From: Hydrangea macrophylla
Lineage: Eukaryota; Streptophyta; Magnoliopsida; Cornales; Hydrangeaceae
Reading direction: 5' to 3'
Length of the DNA stretch: 64,000 bases
Assembly (NCBI GenBank): GCA_033977485.1
Contig: CM066998.1
Coordinates: forward strand, 23,685,501-23,749,500
A program made the position numbers and the translations under genes. Every line of letters begins with the position of its first letter. Position 1 is the stretch's first letter. Below are positions 1 through 10,666 of the stretch, in pieces. The notes below the pieces were generated by a model, which was given only the letters and a program-made list of their open reading frames with translations, ran no database searches and was not told where the DNA came from.

Positions 1-2511
1 TGGGTTAGTCCAACCCAGGTAGTGCCAAAAAAGGCAGGCATAACGGTCATACCGAATAAAGATGGCGAATTAGTATCAACACACATTCCCACTGGATGGA
101 GGATGTGTATTGATTACCGAAAACTGAACACCGTGACCCGAAAAGACCATTTTCCCTTACCTTTCATGGATCAAATGCTAGAACGAGTAGCGGGTCACAA
201 GTACTACTGATTCTTGGATGGATACAGTGGGTATAACCAAATTGAAATCGCTCCTGAAGATCAGGAGAAGACTATGTTCACGTGTCCATTCGGTACTTTC
301 GCTTACCGTCGTATGCCATTTGGATTATGTAATGCACCTGCTACTTTTCAGCGGTGCATGTTAAGCATATTCAGCGACATGGTCGAACAAATACTCGAAG
401 TCTTTATGGACGACTTTTCTGTGTTTGGCCATAGTTTCGAAAATTGCTTAAACAATCTTGAACGTGTGCTAGCAAGATGCGAGGACAAACACCTAGTACT
501 AAATTGGGAAAAGTGTCACTTCATGGTGACCAAGGGAATTGTCCTCGGCCACATCATTTCAGATAAAGGTATCCAGGTTGATAAAGCTAAAATTGATATA
601 ATCTCGAATCTACCTGTCCCTCGGACAGTCAGAGACATTCGATCTTTTCTGGGGCATGCGGGATTTTATCGTCACTTCATCCAAAACTTTAGTGCGATCT
701 CCCGACCATTGTGTCAACTTTTAGTCAAAAACACACCATTCGAATGGTCGAAAAACTGTCAAACATCTTTTGACGCACTAAAAGAACACCTTACCTCCGC
801 ACTGATAATCCAAGCACCCGACTGGGGTTTGCCTTTCGAACTAATGTTCGACGCTAGTGACTACGCCATTGGTGCAGTCCTAGGACAAAGGAAGGATAAT
901 AAGCCTTATGTAATCTATTATGCCAACCGGACATTAAATGAAGCTCAAATGAACTATACAACCACTGAGAAAGAGCTACTGGCAATAGTATTCGCTTTGG
1001 ACAAGTTCAGGTCTTATCTGATAGGGTCCCCAATAGTCTGTTTTACAGACCATTCGGCCCTCAAGTACCTGCTATCTAAGAAAGATGCAAAACAAAGGCT
1101 TATCCGATGGATACTCCTACTCCAAGAATTTGATATAACGATCAAAGATAAAAATGGAGTAGAGAATGTGGTCGCCGACCATTTGTCTCGGTTAACTTTT
1201 GTTGACAACACTGAACCCACACCGATAAAAGATGAATTCCCAGACGAGCAGCTAATGACTGTTGTAGGTTTGCCCTGGTATGCTGATATAGTAAATTATC
1301 TTGCCACGGGAGAAACCCCAAGTCATTGGTCCAAACTAGATAGGAAGCGCTTCCTCTCTTTCGCACGTCATTTTTTCTTCGATGACCCGTACTTATTCAA
1401 GTATTGTGCTGATCAGGTCATCAGACGTTGCGTCCCAAATGAGGATATAACCGTCATTTTAGCATCATGCCATTCTGAGGCATGCGGTGGCCATTTCGCA
1501 TCCCAAAAGACCACGTAAAAAGTTCTACAGAGCCAACGCTGTCAACAGCTTGGTACAATTTCAAAAAAGAACTCCGTGCCCTTAACCCCTATTATCACGA
1601 TTGAAATATTTGATTGCTGGGGCATAGACTTCATGGGCCCGTTCCCTAAATCAAATAACTGTGAACACATACTCCTAGCTGTGGAACATGTGTCAAAATG
1701 GGTGGAAGCAATACCAACAAGATGCAATGACCACAAAACAGTTATGTCCTTTCTTAAGGAACATATCCTATCGCGTTTTGGGACCCCAAAAGCCCTAATG
1801 AGTGACTAAGGCAAGCATTTCTGCAACAGGCCTTTGGAGTCACTACTTAAGAAATATGGGGTCAGCCACAAAATCGCTCTCGCCTATCATCCACAAACAA
1901 ACGGGCAAGCAGAATTAGCTAACTGAGAAATCAAGCATATTCTTGAAAAGACTATTAGTTTCAACAGGAAGGATTGGGCTTACAAACTGACTGATGCATT
2001 ATGGGCTTACCGCACGGCTTTCAAAACGAATCTGGGGATGTCTCCGTATAGGCTAGTTTACGAAAAAGCATGTCACCTCCCTGTCGAAATCGAACACAAA
2101 GCTTATTGGGCGACACGCTCATTGAACTTTGACATTAAAGAGGGAGGGCATCTTCGAAAACTCCAATTGGCTGAATTGGAAGAAATACGTCGAGATGCAT
2201 ACGACAATGCTCGATTGCATAAGGAAAGGTTGAAGTCTCACCACGATAGAATAATTTGTCGTAAATCATTCGAGCCGGGGCAGAAAGTCTTGCTGTACGA
2301 CTCTCGCCTCCACCTCTTCCCAGGCAAACTCTGATCTCGGTGGACAGGACCATTCATAGTCAAATCTGTCTTTCCACATGGGGCGGTTGAGCTGATAAAC
2401 CCCAAGAACGATGCAATTTTCAAGGTCAATGGCCAAAGGCTAAGACCGTTCTTGGAGAATTTCCAAACAGAGGCTGAGTTCATCCAACTGGATGAACCCA
2501 ACTACTCTTGA
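1..2511 (+). pseudogene. pol: Athila-like pol: reverse transcriptase, RNase H, integrase (decayed)
   Basis: A single frame runs from base 1 to a TGA at 2509-2511 and enters within RT. RT motifs include CIDYRKLN, FLDGYSGYNQI, FGLCNAPATFQRCM and an intact FMDD catalytic box at 404-415. RNase H follows (FDASDYAIGAVLGQ, TTTEKELLAIVFALDKF, FTDHSALKYL). Integrase shows GIDFMGPFPKS (first Asp), a second Asp at LMSD, and the YHPQTNGQAEL block. In-frame stops fall at 208, 1516, 1807, 1924 and 2332. Several look like CGA-to-TGA changes, for example in KL*SRWTGPF. Near 1520-1545 the integrase zinc-binding region seems shortened: KVLQS runs straight into QRCQQLG. The product would copy and insert the element but cannot be functional here. 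Confidence 0.9.
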
Positions 2512-2584
2512 TCTCCAACGTTAAGCATTTCTTCACGTTGTTGTTGTATGTCTTTACTTTTGATGTTTTTCAATTTTTAACTCT

Positions 2585-2651
2585 TTCCTTTACTTTCTCT
2601 ACAAGTGATTTTGATTCTAATCTGTTGTTTCATATTATCTCACCTATGCAG
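2585..2651 (+). promoter_or_regulatory. Putative 3' splice acceptor before post-pol ORF A
   Basis: A pyrimidine-rich stretch ends in CACCTATGCAG|G at 2651. Ten nucleotides (2652-2661) then separate it from the ATG of ORF A at 2662. The same AG + 10 nt + ATG spacing recurs before the next two ORFs. Splicing of env-like messages is proposed for Athila-type elements; use of this site is inference. Confidence 0.4.
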
Positions 2652-2661
2652 GCTTTTCAAT

Positions 2662-3209
2662 ATGAGAGATGATGATATCCATTCTATAGGGTCATGGGCT
2701 GATTCTGAATACCAGAACCCACCTTGGACTGCTGATGAGATAGCATTCTGCTTATCTCCTTACCAAGGACCAAGGGCAGATGATGTTGTGGACCTGACCT
2801 ATGGATACATCCCTTATGATCCTGCTCTCCTCCAAATTAACCCCTTCGAGCATATGGATCTCTCTGAGATGAAGGAGAGCCTGAAGGGTACGCTGTTGGG
2901 GAAGTGGATGCCGCACTATTGGAGCAATGGGAAAATGACTCCATGTGGGAACCATGGGACGAAGAGGACCTACAAGATGTGGTGCCCGAACGCCATAATG
3001 CGGTATTCACTTTTGTCGATGACTTCTTTGTCATCGCGGCGGTCCCTTACATTTATGTGCACCTGAGCTATTTGCTATTCCGGCTCCAGTGCCTGTTACC
3101 TGCTAGTGCACATGGGTGTCTCATGCCAATAGTGAGGTTAATTCTTCATCACTTTTCTTTCTCTTGTTTTCTTTATTTAGTTATTTCTTTCTGTTGTCGT
3201 TTCTTTTAG
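2662..3209 (+). pseudogene. Post-pol ORF A, acidic protein of unknown function (frameshifted)
   Basis: The frame opens with MRDDDIHSIGSWADSEYQ and reads to about 2890. The acidic composition then continues in another frame (MDAALLEQWENDSMWEPW from 2904, then DEEDLQDVVPERHN). A single indel near 2880-2900 therefore probably splits one original ORF. The first frame runs on out of register to 3066, and the second stays open to 3209 into a T-rich tract. No known domain, signal peptide or membrane segment is recognised in the acidic part. It lies 150 bp after pol and directly after a splice-acceptor-like site. It could be part of an envelope-like region, but nothing in the sequence shows that. Confidence 0.45.
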
Positions 3210-3264
3210 TCTTTATTTAATTCTTTTTCTTTTTGTTGTTTTCATTCGGTTTTTCCTTTGTCAG
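3190..3264 (+). promoter_or_regulatory. Putative 3' splice acceptor before post-pol ORF B
   Basis: A long T/C-rich tract ends in CCTTTGTCAG|G at 3264. The next ten bases (3265-3274) lead to ATG at 3275. Spacing is identical to the sites before ORFs A and C. Activity is inferred only. Confidence 0.4.
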
Positions 3265-3274
3265 GATTGTCACT

Positions 3275-3589
3275 ATGCATCCACCGGTACCACCGTTCTT
3301 CTTGCCACATCAACTTTTTCATGGTTTTGGACCATACATAAGACCCCCAGGCACTCCACCGCAAGAGGAAAGTCCGTTGCACAATTCCACTCCGTTATCC
3401 GTGTCTCCAACAGGATCACCTCTTGCATGGGCTTTCAATTCCTTAGAGACTTCAGACTTGCTCGATGATATCCTTGCTGCTTTCCGACTGTTCTGGGAAA
3501 GGGAATCATCCTGTTTGGACTCCACATGCAAAGATTTAGCGGGGAATGAAGCAATGGTGGAAGAAGGAATCTTCTTGCTAGATGATTAG
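3275..3589 (+). CDS. Post-pol ORF B, 104-aa proline-rich protein of unknown function
   Basis: Starting at the ATG at 3275, the frame encodes MHPPVPPFFLPHQLFHGFGP and then more Pro/Ser-rich sequence (PPGTPPQEESPLH, TPLSVSPTGSPLAW). An acidic, Leu-rich C-terminal half follows (SLETSDLLDDILAAFRLFWE) and ends EEGIFLLDD before the stop. I chose this start over upstream codons because it lies 10 nt after a splice-acceptor-like CAG, as do its two neighbours. The frame is uninterrupted, unlike its neighbours. No family is recognised and there is no clear signal peptide. It belongs to the Athila-like element and is not a host gene. Confidence 0.4.
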   Translation: MHPPVPPFFLPHQLFHGFGPYIRPPGTPPQEESPLHNSTPLSVSPTGSPLAWAFNSLETSDLLDDILAAFRLFWERESSCLDSTCKDLAGNEAMVEEGIFLLDD

Positions 3590-3916
3590 TGTTCACTTCA
3601 ATTGTATTTCGTCATTGGTCTTTCTGTTAGCAATTGAAGTGTAATCCTTGACAAATAATATTATTAGTTCTAGTTTTATTTTTGTTTTCTTTAGTAAATA
3701 AGGCCTTCAACACCAGTGGGGGCAATAATTTTGCAATACGGTTGCTATTATAAAGGTTTAGTTAAATACAAATTGCAATAATCTATTATGAGGATGAGTT
3801 TTTGGCTTACATGTCCTGTCGCAGTTTTGTTTATCATTTTCATTGTATGTCCAGAACACCTTAAATCAGTGGGGGTACTTAAATTTTCCATTCTGTGAAG
3901 TTTTGGAAAGTCTAGG

Positions 3917-4027
3917 TTCGATCGATCGAAAGTTTCTTGATCGATCGCAAGTATCACTTTCTCGAGCGCTTGAAACATCTCAATCGATTGAATGTTCGAT
4001 CGCTCGAACACATCTCGATCGATCGAG
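3917..4027 (+). repeat. ATCGAT-palindrome array (internal, Athila-like element)
   Basis: About six imperfect copies of TCGATCGATCGA or CAATCGATTGA in 110 bp, separated by unrelated sequence of roughly 8-12 bp. The same motif occurs in the element's LTR and in other families in this window. Confidence 0.8.
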
Positions 4028-4384
4028 ACTTGTATTTAAACAAGGCTTTCAGCGTACACTTCATCAGTTCTTTTCATCTTCTCCTCCCTACGAGTGATCA
4101 GAGACAGTGCGACGTGGGGCAATTCTCACACTCCTCCCCACCACCACACCATTTTTGAGGACTCCCGGTCTAACCTCGTCGTCACCACTCTCACCTTTAT
4201 CCTCCTCTCGACGATTTAACTCGAGGTAAGATCCCGAGCCACCCCCTCTTTCCATTTTCTTGTTCGAATCTTAATGGGGGTGCCCCCTATTGGTCGTTTG
4301 ACCATTCTCTTTTTAGTCTTGACCTTGTTTCTTTGTTTTGCTTTCTTTTCCGTTTGTGTTTCTCGTTGCTGCTGCACCACTGTG

Positions 4385-4460
4385 CTCGATCGATCGAGCT
4401 GGTCTCAAGCGATCGAGCATGACCCATGTTCAATCGATCGAGAAACGTGTGATTGCTCGA
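4385..4460 (+). repeat. ATCGAT-palindrome array (internal, second)
   Basis: Units are CTCGATCGATCGAG, AAGCGATCGAGC, TTCAATCGATCGAGA and a decayed GATTGCTCGAAC, spaced about 20 bp. The array ends some 90 bp before ORF C. Confidence 0.75.
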
Positions 4461-4494
4461 ACTATGGCAGTGGCAGTTTTCTTTTTTCCTTTTA

Positions 4495-4538
4495 GTTTTC
4501 TGTTTTCATTGACCGTTTCTTTTCCGTTTTCATTTCAG
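4495..4538 (+). promoter_or_regulatory. Putative 3' splice acceptor before post-pol ORF C
   Basis: The tract reads CGTTTCTTTTCCGTTTTCAT then TTCAG|G at 4538. Ten bases (4539-4548) follow before ATG at 4549. This is the best-looking acceptor of the three, with a long polypyrimidine run. No mRNA evidence is available. Confidence 0.45.
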
Positions 4539-4548
4539 GATCCTCGCA

Positions 4549-5963
4549 ATGAACCCTATTACAGGATATCACAGGGAGAAGCCTTTTGACCCGATCCCAC
4601 ATCACGGCTTCCGGCACACTCCCGACCGCCAGTGGTTCACGCGCTATTTTCAGTCCCGGAAGGTCATGATTGAGCGACCACTCAAGACGGCATGGCTCAC
4701 TACTCCCTGGTATCTCGCCCGCCTCTGAGCCATGCCACACTGGTACGATTTGCTCTCTCAGGCAAAGAGAGTGAATCTGTCATGGATCCGCGCGGCTTGT
4801 GCGACGATGATCCGAGATCCCGATGCTGCATTCACACTTCGATCATTCTTTCGCGGCCGGGAGATTGTGTTCAATCCAGCCACCGTCTCAGCTGCTCTAG
4901 GGGACCCGGAGGTGCCCAATTGTATATGCCCGCACCGTGCTGACACGCCAGTGCTCCCACCTTTTACAGTCATTCGAGATCTCACTGGGGGTGCATTACC
5001 GAGCTGGGATGGTATATCCCTTATTGTTGATGTGTATCTGTCTGATAATTATCATATGCTTCACCTGGCCCTAAGCAATTGCTTGTTGGTGACCTCTTAC
5101 CGGGAGAAGATTGCACCCTGGTACGCACACGTCTTATATGCCATAGGGACGGGGTTACCAGTCTGTTTGCCGTGCCTATATATTGATTTCATGAGGCATC
5201 CCACTCGCTACATTGCTGCCAAGAAGCACCTGAAAGGTGCTTGGGCTATTCACAGGGTGATCGAGCAGGTTGGCCTCGTTCCCTTACCTGATAACGCGTA
5301 CTCTCAGGCTCGCAGTCGGTTTGGCAAGACAACTTCTCGCCGATCGGATGCACAAAAGAGGAAAAGGAAGGGTAAAGGAAAAGCAAAGGTTGGTAAGAAG
5401 AGGAAGAGAGTTGATGGCACCGATACTGAGGGTACAGCTTCAGGGACGCCGACAGAGGCTGAGGAGCTTGATTCTGATGATGAGGTTGATCCTCTGGTGG
5501 AGGTTGCACAGTTTGAGTTGAGACAGCGATCTCAGGCTCAAACTCAGGCCCAGGGAGAGTCTTCGTCATCCATGCCTCTCCCGACTGTTCATGAGTTATT
5601 ACTGGAGGAGAGAGAGGCTCGGATCAGACTCGAGGGCCGGGTGGACCACATGACGACATTGCTCGAGGCCATTCTTATTCAGATAGGGGTTGACCAGTCA
5701 TTACGTACTCCCCCATCTACCACTACCCCCCTACTGCGCATACTACCGCCGATCCATCCACAGGTGATCCCCCACCACCACCTGCTGATCCTGCTGCACC
5801 ATCGTCCTCAGCGACACCACCTTCTGCGGATCCCCCACTTCCACCACCTCCAGTGAAGACTGCGAGTGACCCAGCGACGGCTAGCACTGTTGCTGAGGGT
5901 GGAGTTGAGGATTCCCCCGATGCACCGATAGTGATATTATCAGATGTTGCTGAGGATGTTTAG
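4549..5963 (+). pseudogene. Post-pol ORF C: 'putative plant transposon protein' type, env-position ORF
   Basis: The frame starts MNPITGYHREKPFDP and continues past an in-frame TGA at 4726-4728 into MPHWYDLLSQAKRVNLSWIR. The 4732-5300 part (RDPDAAFTLRSFFRGREI, ALSNCLLVTSYREKIAPWYA, GLPVCLPCLYIDFM) resembles the plant-transposon-protein domain often found in Athila-type elements. A basic KRKRKGKGKAKVGKKRKR stretch at about 5350-5410 looks like a nuclear-localisation signal, followed by acidic and Gln-rich segments. A frameshift near 5700 moves the natural C-terminus into the frame reading GDPPPPPADPAAPSSS and ending DVAEDV at 5963. The original length was about 470 residues. Function unknown; no transmembrane segment is visible, so an envelope role is not supported. 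Confidence 0.65.
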
Positions 5964-8099
5964 GTCTTGACGTTGGGAGTGTTTGGAGAGTTTTGTTGTA
6001 TTTTCTTTTTCTTATTTCTATCTCTCTGCTCTCCTCTTATGTCTTTTGGATTGTGGTACGGTGGTACTCTATGTGGATATTTGTTCTTGGTTAGTTGGTT
6101 TGGTTTGTGTGCATTTATTTTATTATCACTGCTCTGTCATTTTTATTGTCTTATCTTCCCAGTGATGTTTTTGTTATTATTTATAGATCATATGCTTATT
6201 TTCCGTTTGTATATCTTTCGTTTGATCTTGGTTGCTTGGAGAGTGTATGTTTCTTTACAGATTGTTACGCTTGCAGTTATTGATGCGATTTCAGGTGCTA
6301 TCTCTCTATTTCTTTTTGAAAATCAACTTCTGAGGACATCGCTATTTTCAGTTGGGGGTGGGATATAGATAGATAATCACCTGTGCATAGTATTTACTTA
6401 GCAATCTGGATCGCTCTTTCTATTGCAGACATCATACAATCTCCATTTTTATTAAAGTTGACAATAAAAAAAAATAATAATAAAAAAAATATATATATTT
6501 TTGTTTTTCAAAGTTTCAAACTATTAACAAAATTTTTGAATTAAATTGGTAGAATATTTTTAAATGTTCACTTCTGTTTAGCTGTTATCAAGCGATGATA
6601 CATTCCTGTTAATCTCATCCTTTTATGAATTACATTCACGCGTTTTTCTAATGTCACTAAGACGAATGCATATGTTGACCATTCTAGTATCCAACATCCA
6701 TTTGCACGCGTTAATAGCTATGCTGAAAACTTAAATAAGAGTCAATACGATTGTTATGCTTTAAGGAATAAATAGTGGAAACTAATGACCCTTAGTGAGT
6801 TTTTGAGCCCAAACTCCAATTCTGAGGGACTTATCACAATAAATTCTTCATGTAGGCTGCTTATTAGAGGAGAACGTTCAGGATTTACCAATTAAAACTC
6901 AATGAAAACTGAAGTGCTAAAACTAAGAAGTTAAGAAAAATGATTTAAGCCATCGTTATTCATTCCTTACCTTTTTCATATACATGTATCAACATATCTC
7001 TCAACCCCATACCAATTAAATACTGCCAATATGAAAGCCTAAAACCCTTCATCTGATACTTTAACATCTATGAACTCGATAGCACATCTAAGGTGATCAA
7101 AATTATTGAAGTATGTGACGGGAAGGGAGTAGTTGTGGGAAGGACGTTATAAAAAGAAAATATCCAGGTTAAAAAACAAAAAAAAAAAAAGGAAGGAAGG
7201 AAGGAGGAAAAAAAAAAGTATATGAGAATAGAGGATGGTTGGAATAAAGGAGAAATAAATTAGTCTCTATCACATGCTAAGGATGTGCAATTCTAGCCCC
7301 TCTTATCTCTATCCTACTAGATGAAAGCCGAAAAGTCAAAGTCTTAATGATTTTTAACAACTTAGTTTGAATATGAACGTGTAATTTGAGTATCCACGGT
7401 ATTTCGCTCCTCTAGTAAGTAGTATTTTTTTCATGAGACTATACACTCTAAATGTTCGTCCTTTATCGAGTTAGGTGTGAAACGCTAGTAGCCAGAACAT
7501 CACTCTTATCCAAGCTTTCACACCATGAACGATCATTATTCAACCAGTTTCTGGGAGATGTTCATTTTTGAGTGCAAACCCATGTGAGAATTGAGTTGAA
7601 ACTACGAATTCCGAAGGGTATGATAATCTAAACAACTCTAAACTAAGTTGAATGCATCGCTGTTGATTTCACACACACACGATACATGAATGGAATGCAT
7701 ATGTATATTTAATTCGGTGTCAGGAGGAACACGTGGATTTCTTCATGGTTTGTATGAGGTTGATATGTTTTGTAGAGCTAAAAATTGATAGTCGAAAAGG
7801 GGAATGCTTAAAAGTTATTCTATATCTTTTTGAGCTTAATCAGAGAATTTTGTGGGTATATTCACTGCAAACCCTCACGAGACAACACTCATCCACTAGG
7901 GGAACCTAGGGGTTTAACGGCTTGTTGCAATTGCTAAATGCAACCGCGATTCCTGCGAAAGTGAGTTAGGTGGTGTCTCTTTCTAATTAGATTAGTTTGC
8001 TTTAGTTTTATTTTTTGTTTGTTTTGGTTGTTGTAGTAGTAGTTAGCTTGTTTTATTTTCGCTTTATTGCTAGGGACTAGCAATTCGCTAGTTGGGGGT
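5964..8099 (+). other. Athila-like 3' untranslated region
   Basis: AT-rich and without a convincing ORF; T-rich frames at 5967-6368 give hydrophobic nonsense. Simple sequence lies at 6462-6500 (A/AT runs) and 7177-7216 (poly-A then GGAA repeats). The part from about 6700 to 8099 matches, in reverse complement, the 3' UTR of the element at 23158-30223, for example GCTAGGGACTAGCAA before the LTR. The GTTGGGGG at 8091-8098 is the likely polypurine-tract remnant. Confidence 0.65.
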
Positions 8100-8357
8100 T
8101 GTGACAAGCGGGGGTATTTGTAAAATACAATTGCGCTAAAAAAAGGAAATACATTAATTTAGTTCACAATTCTCTCGTTTATCTGCGATTTGGATTACAA
8201 CGCCAGTTTCTACACATTATGATTAATCTATGATAAGTTGTGTGTTTTAGCTGTGATTTTTTTGCAGATTACTGTCGCTGTGTGAATAATTGATTGAGCA
8301 GGATAAAAGGGAGTGATTGGCTTTAATGAAGACAATTCAAAGTTGAAAATTGAAGCC

Positions 8358-8465
8358 CGATCGATCGAGGTCTTCTCAAGCGATCGAGCATTCGATCGAT
8401 CCAACCTGTCTCAAGCGATCGAATAATCCAGAAGTTCAATCGATCGAGAGTTCTTCGATCGATCG
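8358..8465 (+). repeat. ATCGAT-palindrome array upstream of LTR TATA box
   Basis: Six units are centred at about 8362, 8383, 8397, 8418, 8442 and 8460. Examples are CGATCGATCG and AAGCGATCGA. Spacing is 13-24 bp. The array ends about 70 bp before TATAAAA. Confidence 0.85.
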
Positions 8466-8536
8466 AACATGCCTCTTAGCAGAATACGCGCACGCAGCAA
8501 AAGACGGGATTTTTAACCCTAGCATGAAGTTTCTAC

Positions 8537-8543
8537 TATAAAA
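8537..8543 (+). promoter_or_regulatory. TATA box of Athila-like LTR
   Basis: TATAAAA lies in CTACTATAAAAACTC, 437 bp into the LTR, the expected place for the U3 core promoter. The corresponding minus-strand LTRs have TATATA at the equivalent position. Confidence 0.6.
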
Positions 8544-8965
8544 ACTCATTTTGATTGCGTCCAGAACGACGCCCCACTTTGTTTTTCATCAGTTTTGATA
8601 AGAGAGGAGAGATTTATCTTGTTTTGTAGGTTTTACTCAAGTTTTCTTCATTGTTAGCTTGGATTCTCTTTGGTGTAATAAGAGTCCTTTATTCCAGGTT
8701 ACCTAGTTAGTGTTTTACTCACATACTGCATTTAGTTAATTATAGTTTAGTGTTTATTCGTATTGATTTGAATGTTAGATACGTTAAAATCGTAAGTTTC
8801 ATAAGTTTTAATGAAAAACTCACAACCAAACAAACCCTTAATGAATTTTTACGTTAAGATTGCATCTGGGACACTCCAGACCATGTCTGAGTAGTCCGAG
8901 GTTGGGAAATCGCGATGAAACTGTGATTTTCAGGCCTCTGCCATGCACCAGAATAATACATGTGT

Positions 8966-9070
8966 TCGATCGATCGGAGTTATTTTGATCAATCGGTGCA
9001 GAGATATAGTCGATCGATCGAAGACATTTCGATCGATCGAGAGATGATGATTGTCGATCGATCGATCGAA
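8966..9070 (+). repeat. ATCGAT-palindrome array downstream of LTR TATA box
   Basis: Units include TTCGATCGATCGG, GTCGATCGATCGAAG, TTCGATCGATCGAGA and a longer GTCGATCGATCGATCGA. It lies about 430 bp after the TATA box, so in the transcribed part of the LTR. Confidence 0.85.
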
Positions 9071-10191
9071 TAGTCAGATTCTTGAGAACATCCAATACAT
9101 TATTCCAAGACTTTCTGTTTTGAGGAGTTGTTATCAAACTGTCCTCAAATGCTCAATTTGTCAAAGCAGTCTTTGAACTTAAGGCCTTAAGGCATTTTCT
9201 TTCAATACATTTTGCAAACCACCCTCAATGCTAACACCATTGTAGGTGCGAGTCTTAACTATTGAATTAAACCGCTTTCATGTATTTCAAACTTAATTGA
9301 GATGATATAGTCCCGGTCATGAAAGGGCTATTGATTCTAGATCCTTAGAGAAGTACGGAATATTGTAGGAGATGTACTCCATGGAGCTTAAAATGCAATT
9401 ACATGGTAGATGGCTAGGTCATAGTGGATTCGCGTGATCCCAACACTTCCTTTTATTAAGTAAAACCGTTTTTAAGATTTCGTTTTAGTCAAATAGTTCA
9501 TCGTTAGTTAATTTAATTTAGTTGTTATTAATTTTAGTAGTTGTTGATCGTAGAACTTTGTGTTCTACACTTCTTTCAAAACATTGAATTTTCTTTTCTT
9601 TTTGAGTTTAATCTAAGTAAATTAATTCTCATCCTTCCCTGTGGGATCGACCTGGACTTAATCCAGTTTACTACTTGCACGATTACCTACACTTGGGTAT
9701 AGCACACAAGCGCCTAGAAAAATATTCGTGTCACCCCCAACGATCGCTCGTTACGGATATAAAACCTTCCACCGCTTGTTAAGGATATAACACAGATCAT
9801 CTGGCTATCTCTGGACTACATGGCCCTGTCCAATGCTCGTTAAGGATATAAACCATCCACCGCATGTGAAAGCATATCATGACCAGGCATCCGCCCACGT
9901 ACCATTCCCAAAACTTATCAAACCTACTTATCTTTCGTGCAAACATTGATAAATGACTTCCCCTTTGTGGCTTAACTACTCTGATTAAAAGAAATGGATA
10001 TAAAACTCATACACGAATTGACATAATACCCACGTAGTCATATTCTTCCGTTTATCAAAATATCCTTTATTCTTTAGTGTTACATTACCTCTGTCTAAAC
10101 CATAGTCACAGAATCGAAGTTCGAATCCAGAATCGAATAATCGAACCCTTAATATAATAAATAAGCAAAGGAATCCATGTTTTGCCAATAT

Positions 10192-10394
10192 CAATCGATT
10201 GGGATAAGGTCCAATCGATTGGAACATAAATCATAACAATTGATTGAGAAAACGTATAATCGATTGGTTCCAAAACAAAGTCAATCGATTGCTAATATTG
10301 GCAATCGATTGGGATGTTAATCGATTGGAATTATATTCAATCGATTGGGTCCATACTGATGGCATTCGATTGGAAATTATACCAATTGATTGGC
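10192..10394. repeat. CAATCGATTGG palindrome array (chromovirus LTR, TATA-distal)
   Basis: Nine or so copies of CAATCGATTGG or near variants in 200 bp. It corresponds to 37427-37604 in the sister LTR. The core ATCGAT is shared with the TCGATCGATCGA arrays of the other families. Confidence 0.85.
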
Positions 10395-10666
10395 ACTCTG
10401 TCTTCACCAGCAGATTATAAGAACATCATATATAAATGTAGAAATCATGCATTTAAACTTCTAAACATCACCCACAACTTGTATAAACATCAAATAGAGG
10501 GACCAAGTGAGTTAGGACTCACCAAGGGTGTGTTTGGGTGTGTGTGAGCTTGAAAACTTCAAAGTTCTCTGTCTCCTCCTTCTCTTTCTCTCTTCTCTGT
10601 CTAGCTTTCTCTCTCTTCTTTGTCTCTTCTCCTTCTTCTTCTTGTTCTTCTCTTCTCTGCCAAGGG

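Larger units (their letters stand above)
3590..4538 (+). other. Spacer between post-pol ORFs B and C with two ATCGAT-palindrome arrays
   Basis: There is no convincing ORF here. The stretch holds two arrays of TCGATCGATCGA-type palindromes (3917-4027 and 4385-4460) and a T-rich tract from about 4480 ending in TTTCATTTCAG at 4538, the third splice-acceptor-like site. Short frames that read through the arrays give repeated Ile-Asp-Arg and are by-products. Confidence 0.6.
1..9733 (+). mobile_element. Athila-like Ty3/gypsy retrotransposon, 3' portion (5' end outside window)
   Basis: The parts in order are a pol pseudogene (1-2511), three small post-pol ORFs (2662, 3275, 4549), an AT-rich 3' UTR and a 3' LTR at 8100-9733. 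Extra ORFs after pol and a tRNA-Asp-type PBS are features of the Athila lineage; the PBS is seen here in the related element at 23158-30223. The element lies inside the left LTR of a minus-strand chromovirus: sequence right of 9733 matches the sister LTR from about 36970. The 5' LTR, PBS, gag and first part of pol lie left of the window, so the target-site duplication cannot be checked. Confidence 0.85.
8100..9733 (+). repeat. 3' LTR of Athila-like element
   Basis: The LTR runs from TGTGACAAGC to ATTCGTGTCA (1634 bp, TG...CA ends). Both ends match the LTRs at 23158-24775 and 28606-30223 in reverse complement, including the CTACACTTGGGT block near the 3' end. It carries a TATA box at 8537-8543 and palindrome arrays on both sides of it. 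Confidence 0.8.

Noticed and set aside
5967..6368. Membrane protein after ORF C
   Set aside because: Its hydrophobicity comes from T-rich sequence. There is no conserved motif and overlapping frames give similar peptides.
8350..8541. Small proteins rich in Ile-Asp-Arg-Ser
   Set aside because: These frames only read through the CGATCGATCGA arrays. They occur in several frames and strands and lack other coding features.
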